Of a stretch of DNA of 64,000 nt, positions 1 to 8,917 are shown in pieces (within the stretch, counting starts at the first letter, position 1; every line of letters begins with the position of its first letter). Source of the stretch: Peribacillus sp. Bi96 (GTDB taxonomy: Bacteria; Bacillota; Bacilli; Bacillales; DSM-1321); assembly GCF_918698115.1 (NCBI RefSeq), contig NZ_CAKKLV010000010.1:98731-162730 (forward strand), in the 5' to 3' direction. The notes under the pieces are model-generated. The model saw only the letters and a list, made by a program, of their open reading frames with translations. It did no database searches and had not been told where the DNA came from. Position numbers and translations under genes: made by a program.

Positions 1-542
1 TTGCTTTTTCCGTCAGCTAAAAGTTGAAGGACTTCACATTCACGTCGAGTCAATAGGTGAAGCGGCCTCCTGATTTCTATTGTATGTACGGAATCACGAT
101 CAGCGCCCTCTTCAGCTGCTAAGCGGCGATATTCTTTAACTAAATTATGGGTAACCTTCGGATGAAGGTATGAGCCGCCTTCAGCTACTACGCGAACGGC
201 ATCGATTAACGCATCTGCGTCCATTTCTTTCAACAGGTAACCTTGTGCTCCCGTTTTCAACGCGTGCTGTACGTAGTTCTCATCATCATGAATGGAAAGG
301 ATGATGACTTTTGTTTCAGGGTAACGGTTCACAAGCATTTTTGTTGCTTCGACCCCATTCATGGTCGGCATGTTGATATCCATGATAACAACATCTGGTT
401 TATGTGCTTCAACGAGATCCATAGCTTCGCTTCCGTCATCGCCCTCGGCAACAACATCAAAGGATGATTCAAAATCTAATATACGCTTAACGCCTTCACG
501 GAAAAGCTGATGGTCATCGATAATGATGATACTAGTCTTCAA
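1..542 (-). CDS. degU: Response regulator DegU (partial, C-terminus outside window)
   Basis: Response regulator partner of the DegS kinase. In Bacillus it controls exoenzymes, motility and competence. The visible 180 codons hold a complete receiver domain: acidic pocket D9-D10, phospho-acceptor D55 in the stretch MDINMP, and the switch region ending in LLKEMDAD. The linker and the first residues of a LuxR/NarL-type helix-turn-helix ([12 protein letters not shown]) follow before the left edge cuts the gene. The likely start is a TTG at 542, about 9 nt after GGAGG; no ATG fits the conserved N-terminus. The gene follows degS on the same strand with about 47 nt between them, as in B. subtilis, so co-transcription is expected. 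Identity rests on near-complete agreement with the remembered B. subtilis DegU receiver. Confidence 0.96.
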   Translation of the reverse strand, partial: MKTSIIIIDDHQLFREGVKRILDFESSFDVVAEGDDGSEAMDLVEAHKPDVVIMDINMPTMNGVEATKMLVNRYPETKVIILSIHDDENYVQHALKTGAQGYLLKEMDADALIDAVRVVAEGGSYLHPKVTHNLVKEYRRLAAEEGADRDSVHTIEIRRPLHLLTRRECEVLQLLADGKS

Positions 543-589
543 CGGCTTCTTCCTCCTAGTTTCTATTTATAATGCCTATTCTCTATAAT

Positions 590-1732
590 TTATAAATGAT
601 AGGGAATTTGTATAAACACCAAAGTGCCTGCGCCTGGTTGTGAATCGATCGTCATTTCACCTTCAAGCAGCTCGACTCTCTCTCTCATGCCTACCAAGCC
701 AAAGGAACCTTCTTTTTGAATTGAAGAATCAAACCCTTTTCCATCATCTTTGACGACGACGGTCACCATCTCTTTGGAAATGGACAGTTTAACTTGAACC
801 TGTTTTGGCTCCGCGTGCTTCAATGAATTTTGTACAGCCTCTTGAACCAGCCTGAATAAAGCGACCTCCATATCGGAAGGAAGCCTTTTGACCTGCCCAA
901 GATTGACGAAATTCAAATGCACGCCAGTATTATAGTCTTCGGTCGTTTGCAGGTACTTTCTGAGGGTAGGTACAAGGCCTAAATCATCCAGTGCCATAGG
1001 ACGAAGATCATAGATGATTCTGCGCACTTCATATAAAGCATTTCTTACCATGACTTTTAAACTGCGGATTTCCACGATCGCTTCATCAGGACCTCTCTCC
1101 CGTTGTACACGTTCTATCAGATCTGAACGCATCATGACATTTGCCAACATTTGAGCCGGACCATCATGAATTTCACGTGAGAGCTTTTTACGTTCCTGCT
1201 CCTGCGCTTCGATTATTTTCAAACCGAAGTCCTGTTTGCGTTTAGCCTCTTGAAGCGCTTCCCCAACAAACTTCAGGTCCTGAGTTAAATAATTCTGTAC
1301 AACCGAGATTTGCGAGACGAGATGTACGGCTTTATCGATCGTCTGCTGTAAACCCCTTAACCTTAATTCAAGTTCATCCCGGCGATTACGGAGCTCTTTC
1401 TCCAATTGCCGGTTTATTTGTAAATCGACTTGCAGCTTATGTGCCCTTTCATAAGCATCGCGCACCTGTTCTTCAGAAAAATGGTTGAAGTGCATACTGA
1501 CTTCGGAAAGCCTTTTTCGAGCAAACCTGGCTTTTGAATCCAGTGCATCGCTGTCGGTTATCACAATGGCGACCCTTATTTTTACATCATCAAGCTCTTT
1601 TGTTAATGATTCAAAATCTTTGCGGCATTGTTCGCCGATATCAAAGACTTCATCCTTACTTTCACTAACAGTGCTCACCATTGTTTCTAAGATCTTGTCC
1701 AATGCTTTAGCATCAACTTTTTTTATGGACAT
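590..1732 (-). CDS. degS: Sensor histidine kinase DegS
   Basis: Cytoplasmic sensor kinase that phosphorylates DegU. The 380-aa product has no membrane segment. It carries a long coiled-coil sensory region (about residues 30-175), the HisKA_3 dimerisation/phospho-acceptor box SREIHDGPAQML with the active His at residue 189, and a C-terminal HATPase domain with the N-box (QEAVQNSLKH) and G-boxes (DDGKGFD, GSFGLVGM). I chose the ATG at 1732 because GGAGGG lies 6 nt upstream and because it puts the phospho-His at 189, as in B. subtilis. A longer frame from 1768 has no ribosome binding site. It forms a two-gene operon with degU. Confidence 0.96.
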   Translation of the reverse strand: MSIKKVDAKALDKILETMVSTVSESKDEVFDIGEQCRKDFESLTKELDDVKIRVAIVITDSDALDSKARFARKRLSEVSMHFNHFSEEQVRDAYERAHKLQVDLQINRQLEKELRNRRDELELRLRGLQQTIDKAVHLVSQISVVQNYLTQDLKFVGEALQEAKRKQDFGLKIIEAQEQERKKLSREIHDGPAQMLANVMMRSDLIERVQRERGPDEAIVEIRSLKVMVRNALYEVRRIIYDLRPMALDDLGLVPTLRKYLQTTEDYNTGVHLNFVNLGQVKRLPSDMEVALFRLVQEAVQNSLKHAEPKQVQVKLSISKEMVTVVVKDDGKGFDSSIQKEGSFGLVGMRERVELLEGEMTIDSQPGAGTLVFIQIPYHL

Positions 1733-2354
1733 TAAGATCCCTCCACTTAAATCAAAAGACTTAATCATTATTGTCTTAAAGACTATGTATATGGCAAAAG
1801 TTCATTTTCCTTTTTCATGAATGGTCAAATTTGGATGAAGTAACCTTCATGAACATATTGTACCAAAAAAAGAATAAAAATACGTTAATTTCATTACCGG
1901 ATATTCACAAAATGGACATATATGGTATACATCTCGTATTCATGTCTATTATGGACAACATAATAGTCTACTCTACCTATTAAAGGTAAACGTCCATTTC
2001 CATTATCCTAATACAAATGAACCTATTCAATCAAATGGGATATTCCGCTCATTTGATTATTATATGAAACAGATGCATTTATTAAATGGCAAAATCCTTG
2101 AAATGAGAGGACATGAAATGGACAAGCAAGGATTTTGGCACAAAACTCAATGTTTTTCCTACAATGTTATTCTTTTAAGCATAAATGACCAACAAATTAC
2201 AATAACAAACAATAGAACTTATTATAACACGTACAAATTTTTCTTATATTAAAGTTTCTTTACACATACTACATAAAAATGACTGATCATTGCCACATTT
2301 TCCTCAAAGCTTTATAATGAATCAACTAATAGGAAGTACGAAGGTGGAATAGTA
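1733..2354. other. Divergent intergenic region degS/yvyE
   Basis: About 620 bp, AT-rich, with no convincing gene. The open frame at 2064-2252 lacks a ribosome binding site and any recognisable protein character. The right end carries the yvyE promoter. I saw no terminator or structured RNA here. Confidence 0.5.
2290..2318 (+). promoter_or_regulatory. Sigma-A promoter of yvyE
   Basis: TTGCCA (2290-2295) and TATAAT (2313-2318) are separated by exactly 17 bp, 36 bp ahead of the yvyE start codon. This is close to the housekeeping consensus. Confidence 0.7.
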
Positions 2355-2990
2355 ATGCTTACTCAATATTTAACGGTGACAGGTCGCGGGGAACATGAAA
2401 TCGTCATTGAAAAGTCCCGTTTTATTTCCCACATCGCCCGTGTCGAAACAGAAGAAGCCGCCCAGGCCTTTATCCAGGAGATCAAGAAAAAGCACAAAGA
2501 CGCCACACATAATTGTTCAGCCTATATGATTGGGGAACAAAACCAAGTCCAAAAGGCCCTCGATGACGGAGAGCCAAGCGGTACTGCAGGCGTCCCTATC
2601 CTTGAGGTTCTTAAGAAAAAAGAACTAAAAGACACCGCAGTTGTGGTCACACGGTATTTTGGGGGTATCAAACTTGGTGCTGGCGGCCTCATTCGTGCTT
2701 ATAGTAAAGCGACTTCAGAAGGAATAGATACTACAGGTGTAGTCATTAGAAAATTAATGAGGGTCATTTCGACAACTGTCGACTATACTTGGCTTGGAAA
2801 ATTGGAAAACGAATTGCGGTCTTCCGTTTATCAAATAAAGGAAATTATGTACCTTGATCAGGTCAACATCCTTGTATATGTGGAGGAAACACAAAAAGAA
2901 GCATATACCGCCTGGATGACAGAGCTGACAAACGGTCAAGGCATTATTACCGAAGGGGAAATGCTATATTTAGAGCAGGCATTCTCCTGA
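2355..2990 (+). CDS. yvyE: YvyE/YigZ family protein (UPF0029, IMPACT-like)
   Basis: A 211-aa member of the YigZ/IMPACT family. The N-terminal UPF0029 domain has the family signatures DDGEPSGTAGVPIL (residues 70-83) and VVVTRYFGGIKLGAGGLIRAY (96-116). The C-terminal third matches the small alpha/beta domain of bacterial YigZ proteins. The function is poorly known; bacterial and eukaryotic relatives are tied to translation or ribosome association. It sits between degS (divergent) and the LytR/TagU gene, the same neighbourhood as B. subtilis yvyE. The ATG follows GAAGGTGG and has a good promoter. Confidence 0.9.
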   Translation: MLTQYLTVTGRGEHEIVIEKSRFISHIARVETEEAAQAFIQEIKKKHKDATHNCSAYMIGEQNQVQKALDDGEPSGTAGVPILEVLKKKELKDTAVVVTRYFGGIKLGAGGLIRAYSKATSEGIDTTGVVIRKLMRVISTTVDYTWLGKLENELRSSVYQIKEIMYLDQVNILVYVEETQKEAYTAWMTELTNGQGIITEGEMLYLEQAFS

Positions 2991-3168
2991 TTTTCTCCTG
3001 CATATATTTCCTTTTTTATGCTGTAATATAATTGAAAAGAAATATTTATTTTACGAAATTATTAAATCATTGTAAAATTAAGAGAAATATATGACGAAAT
3101 ATAAACTGTAGGATTCGAAAAATAGCGATTTATGTCTGAAGTTCGCTATTTAAAAGGAGAAGAAAAAG

Positions 3169-4194
3169 ATGTCTACTACTAGGCGTGTCTATAAAATTAA
3201 GAAAACAAGGAAAAAAAGACGAAAGAGGCTCTGGTTACTCCTTGTTCCACTGCTGGTACTTGGTCTAGGAGCTACTACGTATGCTGCAACTCTATATATG
3301 AAAGCCCAAAATGTATTCAATGATTCCTATGACCCTGTGGAAGCTTCAGCTAAGAGAAGTGAAACGGTCGACCCGCTCGAAGATAATTTCTCCATTCTTT
3401 TCATAGGAATTGATGATAGTGATGAACGTGACTATAAAGGAAACTCACGCTCGGATGCTTTAATGTTGGCAACATTCAATAAAGATCAGAAATCTATTAA
3501 ACTTTTAAGCATTCCACGTGACTCTTATGTGTATGTGCCAGCCAAAGGCGTAACCACGAAAATCAACGCCGCCCATGCGGCCGGTGGACCAAAAGCCACA
3601 ATGGACACCGTAGAGGAACTTTTCGATGTCCCTGTCGATTACTATGTCCGCATGAACTTTAATGCTTTCATTGATGTCGTCGATTCATTGGATGGAATCG
3701 AAGTCGACGTACCCTATGAAATGAATGAAATCGATTCACATGACAAAAAGAATGCCATCCATCTCGAAAAAGGATTACAGACTGTCGACGGTGAAGAAGC
3801 ATTAGCCTTTGCACGAACTCGTAAGAAGGACAGTGATATTCAACGTGGTGAGCGTCAACAGGAAGTCCTTAAAGCCATTATTGCCAAAGCAACATCTGCT
3901 GGATCTTTAACGAAATATACAGACGTAATGGAAGCTGTCGGTGACAATATGACAACGAACCTTCAATTCTCACAAATTAAAGGGTTCATAAAATATGTGA
4001 CTACCGATAACGGCCTAAATCTTGAAACAATCAAACTTGAAGGTCAGGATTCCACCATAAACGGAACCTATTATTATCAGTTGAATGAAACATCAGTAGC
4101 GAATACTAAGCTACTGCTTCAATCCCACTTAAACTTGGGACCTAAAGACGTTACGAATCAAACTGAAGCCGTTCAATCAAAAGTAGAAGAATAA
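3169..4194 (+). CDS. tagU: LytR-CpsA-Psr (LCP) family wall teichoic acid ligase, TagU-like
   Basis: LCP enzymes move anionic glycopolymers from undecaprenyl pyrophosphate to peptidoglycan on the outer face of the membrane. The 341-aa product has a highly basic N-terminus (KKTRKKRRKR), one membrane anchor (about residues 21-44) and an extracellular LCP domain. Domain hallmarks are SRSDALMLATFN, LLSIPRDSYV with the phosphate-binding R117 and D118, and FARTRKKDSDIQRGERQQ (215-231), whose arginines bind pyrophosphate. Position between yvyE and tagO matches the B. subtilis LytR/YwtF group, so attachment of the WTA made by the following genes is the likely role. The ATG follows AAAGGAG. The gene ends at its own terminator. 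Confidence 0.88.
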   Translation: MSTTRRVYKIKKTRKKRRKRLWLLLVPLLVLGLGATTYAATLYMKAQNVFNDSYDPVEASAKRSETVDPLEDNFSILFIGIDDSDERDYKGNSRSDALMLATFNKDQKSIKLLSIPRDSYVYVPAKGVTTKINAAHAAGGPKATMDTVEELFDVPVDYYVRMNFNAFIDVVDSLDGIEVDVPYEMNEIDSHDKKNAIHLEKGLQTVDGEEALAFARTRKKDSDIQRGERQQEVLKAIIAKATSAGSLTKYTDVMEAVGDNMTTNLQFSQIKGFIKYVTTDNGLNLETIKLEGQDSTINGTYYYQLNETSVANTKLLLQSHLNLGPKDVTNQTEAVQSKVEE

Positions 4195-4199
4195 AGTGA

Positions 4200-4231
4200 A
4201 AACCCCACTCCCCAAAGTGGGGTTTTCTTTA
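4200..4231 (+). terminator. Rho-independent terminator of tagU
   Basis: An AACCCCACT / AGTGGGGTT stem with a short loop, followed by TTCTTTATT, begins 6 nt after the tagU stop codon. Confidence 0.85.
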
Positions 4232-4297
4232 TTCCTGATGATCCTGGCTACTTGCCTTTCTATCCCACCGGGGGATGAACTCCCTCACCTCCAAAAC

Positions 4298-4335
4298 AAA
4301 AAAGCCTCCAACCATATCTGGTTGGAGGCTTTCCT
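4298..4335 (-). terminator. Rho-independent terminator of tagO
   Basis: A 13-bp stem, AAAGCCTCCAACC pairing with GGTTGGAGGCTTT. Read on the minus strand, the stem runs into TTTTTTG. It lies just after the tagO stop. Confidence 0.85.
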
Positions 4336-4376
4336 ATCTTTCAATACACGAATCTAGTAATCTATTTGCAAAGCAA

Positions 4377-5426
4377 TCATGGTTTGTTTTTAAAATTGAG
4401 CATCTTCAGAAGCGGCTGGTAATTTGAATTGACCAAGCCAATTTTCTCCACAAAAATCTCTATGATCAAAAGGAGACCCGTTACAAGGATCAAAGCTCCC
4501 CACATCGTTGCAAATGAAAAGATTATCGCAGCTAAGCCAAAGCAGGCAGCTAAAGCATAGATGAGCAAGACAGTCTGCTTATGAGTGAAGCCCAAATTTA
4601 TTAAACAGTGATGTAAATGGGATTTATCAGCAGCTGAAATCGGCTGTTTATTGACGACCCTGCGGATAATCGCAAAAAATGTGTCTGAAATGGGAACACC
4701 CAAAATGATGATTGGCACGATCAAGGAAATCATCGTAACGTTTTTAAATCCTAGCAGGGAAAGAACAGCAATGATGTATCCTAAAAATAGGGCACCTGTA
4801 TCTCCCATGAAAATCTTTGCAGGGTGAAAATTGTACTTCAAAAAGCCAAGAGTGCTTCCAATCACGATTAATGCAACCATAGCAACGAATAAATCCCCTT
4901 TTATAAGGGCCATTGTTGCAATTGTCACTAATGCGATTGTCGAGACACCGCCTGCAAGACCATCAAGTCCATCTATTAGGTTGATGGCATTAATGATACT
5001 GACAATCCATAATATAGTGATCGGCGTACTTAAAATACCAAATTCAAGTGTATCGGTAATGAACGGCAAATTGATGAATTCCACTTCTAATCCGCCCCAT
5101 AATACGATAATGAGGGCAGCTAAAATCTGGCCCAGGAATTTGGGTGCAGCTCTTAATTCATAAATATCATCAGCTATCCCGATCAATATAATCACAAGCG
5201 CGCCCACTAGAAGGGGCAATTGTTCCCACAAATCATTCGTAAAAAGTAGGAAGGTAATGAAAAAACTCAAAAATATCGCTAAACCGCCCATGCGCGGCAT
5301 AATTTTACTATGCACTTTTCGCTCATTCGGTTTATCGGTAGCTCCTAATTTAAAGGCCAATTTTCCGACAAAAGGAGTCAAAAAAATGGATAATAAAAAG
5401 GATACCAATAAGGCCCCTATTAACAT
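4377..5426 (-). CDS. tagO: Undecaprenyl-phosphate GlcNAc-1-phosphate transferase TagO
   Basis: Catalyses the first membrane step of WTA synthesis: GlcNAc-1-phosphate from UDP-GlcNAc onto undecaprenyl phosphate. The product is a polytopic membrane protein with MraY/WecA family motifs: TDKPNERKVH, GIADDIYEL (catalytic Asp pair), NLIDGLDGLAGG, the FHPAKIFMGDTGA loop and a histidine motif (SHLHHCL). I prefer the ATG at 5426 (350 aa), because GAGGTGG lies 6 nt upstream; an earlier in-frame ATG at 5441 overlaps this ribosome binding site. A GT4 gene and tagA precede it on the same strand, so the initiating enzymes form one transcription unit ending at the terminator near 4300. Confidence 0.94.
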   Translation of the reverse strand: MLIGALLVSFLLSIFLTPFVGKLAFKLGATDKPNERKVHSKIMPRMGGLAIFLSFFITFLLFTNDLWEQLPLLVGALVIILIGIADDIYELRAAPKFLGQILAALIIVLWGGLEVEFINLPFITDTLEFGILSTPITILWIVSIINAINLIDGLDGLAGGVSTIALVTIATMALIKGDLFVAMVALIVIGSTLGFLKYNFHPAKIFMGDTGALFLGYIIAVLSLLGFKNVTMISLIVPIIILGVPISDTFFAIIRRVVNKQPISAADKSHLHHCLINLGFTHKQTVLLIYALAACFGLAAIIFSFATMWGALILVTGLLLIIEIFVEKIGLVNSNYQPLLKMLNFKNKP

Positions 5427-5505
5427 CAAGAACCACCTCATTTCAACTAAAAATCTTAATACCCGTAACGATCTATAAGAAAAAACCTATATATAATTGC
5501 TTATT

Positions 5506-6609
5506 TTAATTTTTCATCCTCAAATAAACATTATATACGTTTTCGGCTAAAATCTCTATAGAAAAGTTGTTTTTTGCAAATTTTTGTAAATCAAACCCTA
5601 TCTTTGTCAGTTCTCCGGATTTTTTTAATTCCAAAGCTTTGCAGATGGCCAACTTCAGCTGATTAACATTTCCGATATCCGTAATCCAGCCCTTGCTCCC
5701 ATCCGGAATCAATTCTATTACTCCGCCAACATCACTTGTGATTGCTGGAAGGCCAGACCTTGCTCCTTCAAGCAACACAAGCGGGAAACTTTCGCTAAAG
5801 GAAGTCAATAATGTGACGTCCCCTATTGGATAGATTCTCTCTAAATCTTCACGATATCCTAAAAAGAACACATTATTCGATAAACCCTTTTCCAAGACGA
5901 ACTGCTCCAAATCCAATCTCCTGCTCCCGTCCCCAACAAGCAACAGCTTTACATGGGGGAATTCCGATATCACTTCACTCAATGCGGCTAAGGCAAATTC
6001 ATGGCCTTTCACCGGTTCAAGCCTTGCGGGCATGATGATGATGAAATCATCTTCCTCAAACCCTAAATCATCCCTTTGAAAAGGGACAGGCAATTCCTTT
6101 TCAAAGTCGATTCCATTTAGGATTTTGGTGATTTTAGACGTATGGATGCCTCGGTCTATCAAGTCCTCTTTAAAGCGATCGGATACAGCCAGGATATGAT
6201 CGGCATATTGAAACGACCATACATTGAGGTCTGTAAACAGTTTTCCTTTTACACCCTTGCCTAAAAAATCATGATGGGGTGCACTGTGAACAGTAAGAAG
6301 CCAAGGGCGTTTAATGAGGCGTTTTAAAAAAGCACCATATATATTCGCACGCGGACCATGAGTATGGATGATGTCTATATTATTTAGACGGATAAAGTCC
6401 CTTAAAGGTTTCAAAATTGAAAGGTCATATTTGGAATGTTGCTTGAAAAGTTTGGTTTGTATCCCCGCAGACATGGCCCGCCGGTAAAGTTCACCATCTT
6501 CAAATAAACCCAGCATGAACTCCTCTTTATTCAATTGGTTCAGTAAGGACATAATATGAAACATACCGCCGCCAGTTTCATTACCAGCGTTCAAGTGCAA
6601 GACTTTCAT
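5506..6609 (-). CDS. GT4-family glycosyltransferase
   Basis: A 367-aa GT-B fold glycosyltransferase with a glycosyltransferase 4 N-terminal domain (start MKVLHLNAGNETGGG; IDIIHTHGPRANIYG near residue 80) and a C-terminal GT1-type nucleotide-sugar domain (MPARLEPVKGHEFAL; SFSESFPLVLLEGARSGLPAI, with the conserved EX7E-type acid pair). No membrane segment is evident, so it should act at the inner membrane face on a lipid-linked acceptor. It lies between tagA and tagO with only 19 nt to tagA, which suggests that it extends or modifies the WTA linkage unit or a second TagO-primed polymer. Donor and acceptor cannot be read from sequence. Confidence 0.85.
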   Translation of the reverse strand: MKVLHLNAGNETGGGMFHIMSLLNQLNKEEFMLGLFEDGELYRRAMSAGIQTKLFKQHSKYDLSILKPLRDFIRLNNIDIIHTHGPRANIYGAFLKRLIKRPWLLTVHSAPHHDFLGKGVKGKLFTDLNVWSFQYADHILAVSDRFKEDLIDRGIHTSKITKILNGIDFEKELPVPFQRDDLGFEEDDFIIIMPARLEPVKGHEFALAALSEVISEFPHVKLLLVGDGSRRLDLEQFVLEKGLSNNVFFLGYREDLERIYPIGDVTLLTSFSESFPLVLLEGARSGLPAITSDVGGVIELIPDGSKGWITDIGNVNQLKLAICKALELKKSGELTKIGFDLQKFAKNNFSIEILAENVYNVYLRMKN

Positions 6610-6628
6610 CCAGGTCCACTCCTTATTT

Positions 6629-7372
6629 TCAGGAACGCTGTACCCTTTTCCTTAACCGCCTAACTTTGAATACGAATCTTGGCAGCGCAAGCATCCGTTT
6701 CCACCGTGAAGGTTGTTGGATTAGTCGGTACAACCATTCAAGACGCATCTTCTGCCAGAAAACCGGGGCGCGGTTCACTTTTCCTGCAAGAACATCAAAG
6801 CTTCCCCCAACTCCCATGAAAACACCTTTTTTAAATAAGGGATAATGCATCGAAACCCATTTTTCCTGTCTAGGAAACCCTAATGCAGTCAAAATGATGT
6901 CAGGTTCAAGTGCAGCAATGGACTTAGCCAAGTTTTCATCCTTAATATCAATGTAACCATGGTTGTATCCCACTAACTCGATACCCGGGTATTGCTCTTT
7001 TGCTTTAAGGGCCGCTGTTTTAATAACATGTTCTTCCGCCCCAAGCAGATATACTTTCAGAGCTTTCTCATCAGCGACCCGAAATAATTCATTCATCAAG
7101 TCGAATCCTGTAATCCGCTCTTGTAAAGGTTGATTTAGCCATTTAGAGGCCATAATAATACCAATGCCATCCGGCGTGATGTAATCAGCCGATATAATGA
7201 TGTCCTTATAATCCTGATGCTCATTTGCATACTCCACTATTTCTGGGTTTGCCGTAACGACAAACGTTTTTTCCTGGTTCATTAATCTTGGATAGATCAT
7301 CCGATTCATAAATTCATCCATATTGGTATCAATGAATGGTATGGATAGTATCTCAACAAACTTTTCTGTCAT
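6629..7372 (-). CDS. tagA: N-acetylmannosaminyltransferase TagA (WecG/TagA/CpsF family)
   Basis: Adds ManNAc to GlcNAc-PP-undecaprenol, the committed step of WTA linkage-unit synthesis. The 247-aa protein carries the family signatures: T40 and N42 in VVTANPEIV, the proposed catalytic Asp D63 in SADYITPDGIG, LTALGFPRQEKW, and the C-terminal GVGGSFDVLAGKVNRAP / LEWLYRLIQQPSR motifs. The basic C-terminal tail (RRLRKRVQRS) fits the membrane-binding appendage known for TagA. It is the first gene of a tagA-GT4-tagO unit, divergent from the ligase gene. Unlike B. subtilis, it is not next to tagB. Confidence 0.93.
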   Translation of the reverse strand: MTEKFVEILSIPFIDTNMDEFMNRMIYPRLMNQEKTFVVTANPEIVEYANEHQDYKDIIISADYITPDGIGIIMASKWLNQPLQERITGFDLMNELFRVADEKALKVYLLGAEEHVIKTAALKAKEQYPGIELVGYNHGYIDIKDENLAKSIAALEPDIILTALGFPRQEKWVSMHYPLFKKGVFMGVGGSFDVLAGKVNRAPVFWQKMRLEWLYRLIQQPSRWKRMLALPRFVFKVRRLRKRVQRS

Positions 7373-7482
7373 TTTTCTTCAGCCTTTCATATGTACTATA
7401 CATCTAAAGGGTGGGGTATTATTCAAGAAATATTTTCATACACATCATAGAACGTGATTTTGATTCAAAGGTGGTTAATCAT

Positions 7483-8913
7483 TTGAAGTTTCTAGAAAAA
7501 CATTCATTACCCCTTCTTATACTGTGCCTGCTTGTCCCATTGGCAGTGCCTTACCCTATCACCGGTTACATTGCTACGGCGTTGATGCTCGTTTTTATCG
7601 GTATAAATAAAAAAAACCCGTTATTAATTCTATTCATTTATTTCCCTGCCCGTCCCTTATTTATGGAACTGAATAGCGGCTTAACCTATACAGGTGACCT
7701 GATTATCCTCACCTTATTCATTTCTTTGCTTATTGAAAGATTCAAGAGAAACGATTGGTCAATTTCGAGGTATCATTTCACAGTGCCCTTTTGGTTGTTT
7801 TGTTTAGTTGGGGCCGTAGCTGGACTCACACACGGAGTGGGAATCCTCCCCACCCTATTTGAACTCCGGGCATTGCTTGTTACATTCTTGCTTCTTTACA
7901 TTATCGGTGAATTAAATCTAGAAAGAAAGGATATCTTTCGCTTTTTGAAGGTAACCCTAATATTTACACTCATACTTTGCCTTCATGGCATCGTGGAGAA
8001 AATCTTTTCACGCACGGTCCTGCTTCCCCATGCCTGGGAAATGTGGAACCTTTCACCAACGAACCGAATGAGGATTTATGGGGCACCTGGCAACCCTAAT
8101 GTATTTGCCTTGTTCTTAAGCATCCAGTTATTTCTAAGTTTCTTTTTATTTCAAGCCCTGAAAAAAAATAAATTCATCGTCTTTCTAGCAGCCATCTTAC
8201 TTTCTGGAACTTTACTGCTCACCTATTCACGGGGTGCGATGATTGCATTCGGGTTCGCCGCACTTGTCTTCATGGTGTGGACTAAAAATAAATCATTTTT
8301 CAAATATGCTATAGGAGCATTGGGTCTCGGCCTGCTTCTCATTTATTACCCGGTTTTATTCGCTTCAAGCAAAGCGGAGATATCCGCAGCCGTTCCCATG
8401 GAAAATTTGGTGATTGGCAGCACACCCACTTCCGAACATGAACATGCCCTCTCCAATCGTTTCTCAGAAATGTTCTCTGATAAGACTCTTCACCAGAGTA
8501 CAGAATGGGGCCGTTTATATGTCTTAATCAAGGGAATTGAAATTTTCAAAGATCATCCCATAATAGGTACGGGGCTGGCTACTTTTGGTGATTCAGCCAC
8601 CCTTTCCTTTCCTTCACCGATCTATCAGGAATATCAAATCGGTGAAAGGATGTATGCCGATAATCAATATATCCAGATTCTAGTTCAAACTGGGGCGCTA
8701 GGTTTTCTCGGAGTTTTTGCATTTGTCCTTCTTGCATTCCGTAAAATCATTATATCGGGAAATGGAACTTTTGCAGTCTTCACCTTCTGCCTGATGTCTG
8801 CAGCATTAATAGCAGGACTTTTTTACAATATTCTCGAAGATAAAACGTTTACCCTATTTTTTTATAGTTGTTTAGGATTCTGTTTACAAAAGGACATTAT
8901 TTTAAAGGATTGA
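7483..8913 (+). CDS. O-antigen ligase/polymerase family membrane protein
   Basis: About 476 aa with roughly ten or more hydrophobic helices and a long extracytoplasmic loop near residues 290-370, the layout of Wzy/WaaL (O-antigen ligase domain) proteins. The loop region carries the typical W-[GS]-R and GTGLATFGD-like segments (STEWGRLYVLIKGIEIFKDHPIIGTG). Such proteins polymerise or ligate lipid-linked glycans on the outer membrane face. I prefer the TTG at 7483, preceded by AAAGGTGG; an upstream GTG at 7411 is possible but has a poor ribosome binding site. It is followed after 4 nt by a flippase gene and then a GT4 gene, forming a Wzx/Wzy-like trio inside the WTA locus. Confidence 0.72.
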   Translation: MKFLEKHSLPLLILCLLVPLAVPYPITGYIATALMLVFIGINKKNPLLILFIYFPARPLFMELNSGLTYTGDLIILTLFISLLIERFKRNDWSISRYHFTVPFWLFCLVGAVAGLTHGVGILPTLFELRALLVTFLLLYIIGELNLERKDIFRFLKVTLIFTLILCLHGIVEKIFSRTVLLPHAWEMWNLSPTNRMRIYGAPGNPNVFALFLSIQLFLSFFLFQALKKNKFIVFLAAILLSGTLLLTYSRGAMIAFGFAALVFMVWTKNKSFFKYAIGALGLGLLLIYYPVLFASSKAEISAAVPMENLVIGSTPTSEHEHALSNRFSEMFSDKTLHQSTEWGRLYVLIKGIEIFKDHPIIGTGLATFGDSATLSFPSPIYQEYQIGERMYADNQYIQILVQTGALGFLGVFAFVLLAFRKIIISGNGTFAVFTFCLMSAALIAGLFYNILEDKTFTLFFYSCLGFCLQKDIILKD

Positions 8914-8917
8914 AAAT

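Noticed and set aside
2064..2252. 62-aa open frame between degS and yvyE
   Set aside because: No Shine-Dalgarno sequence, AT-driven composition and overlap with the promoter region.
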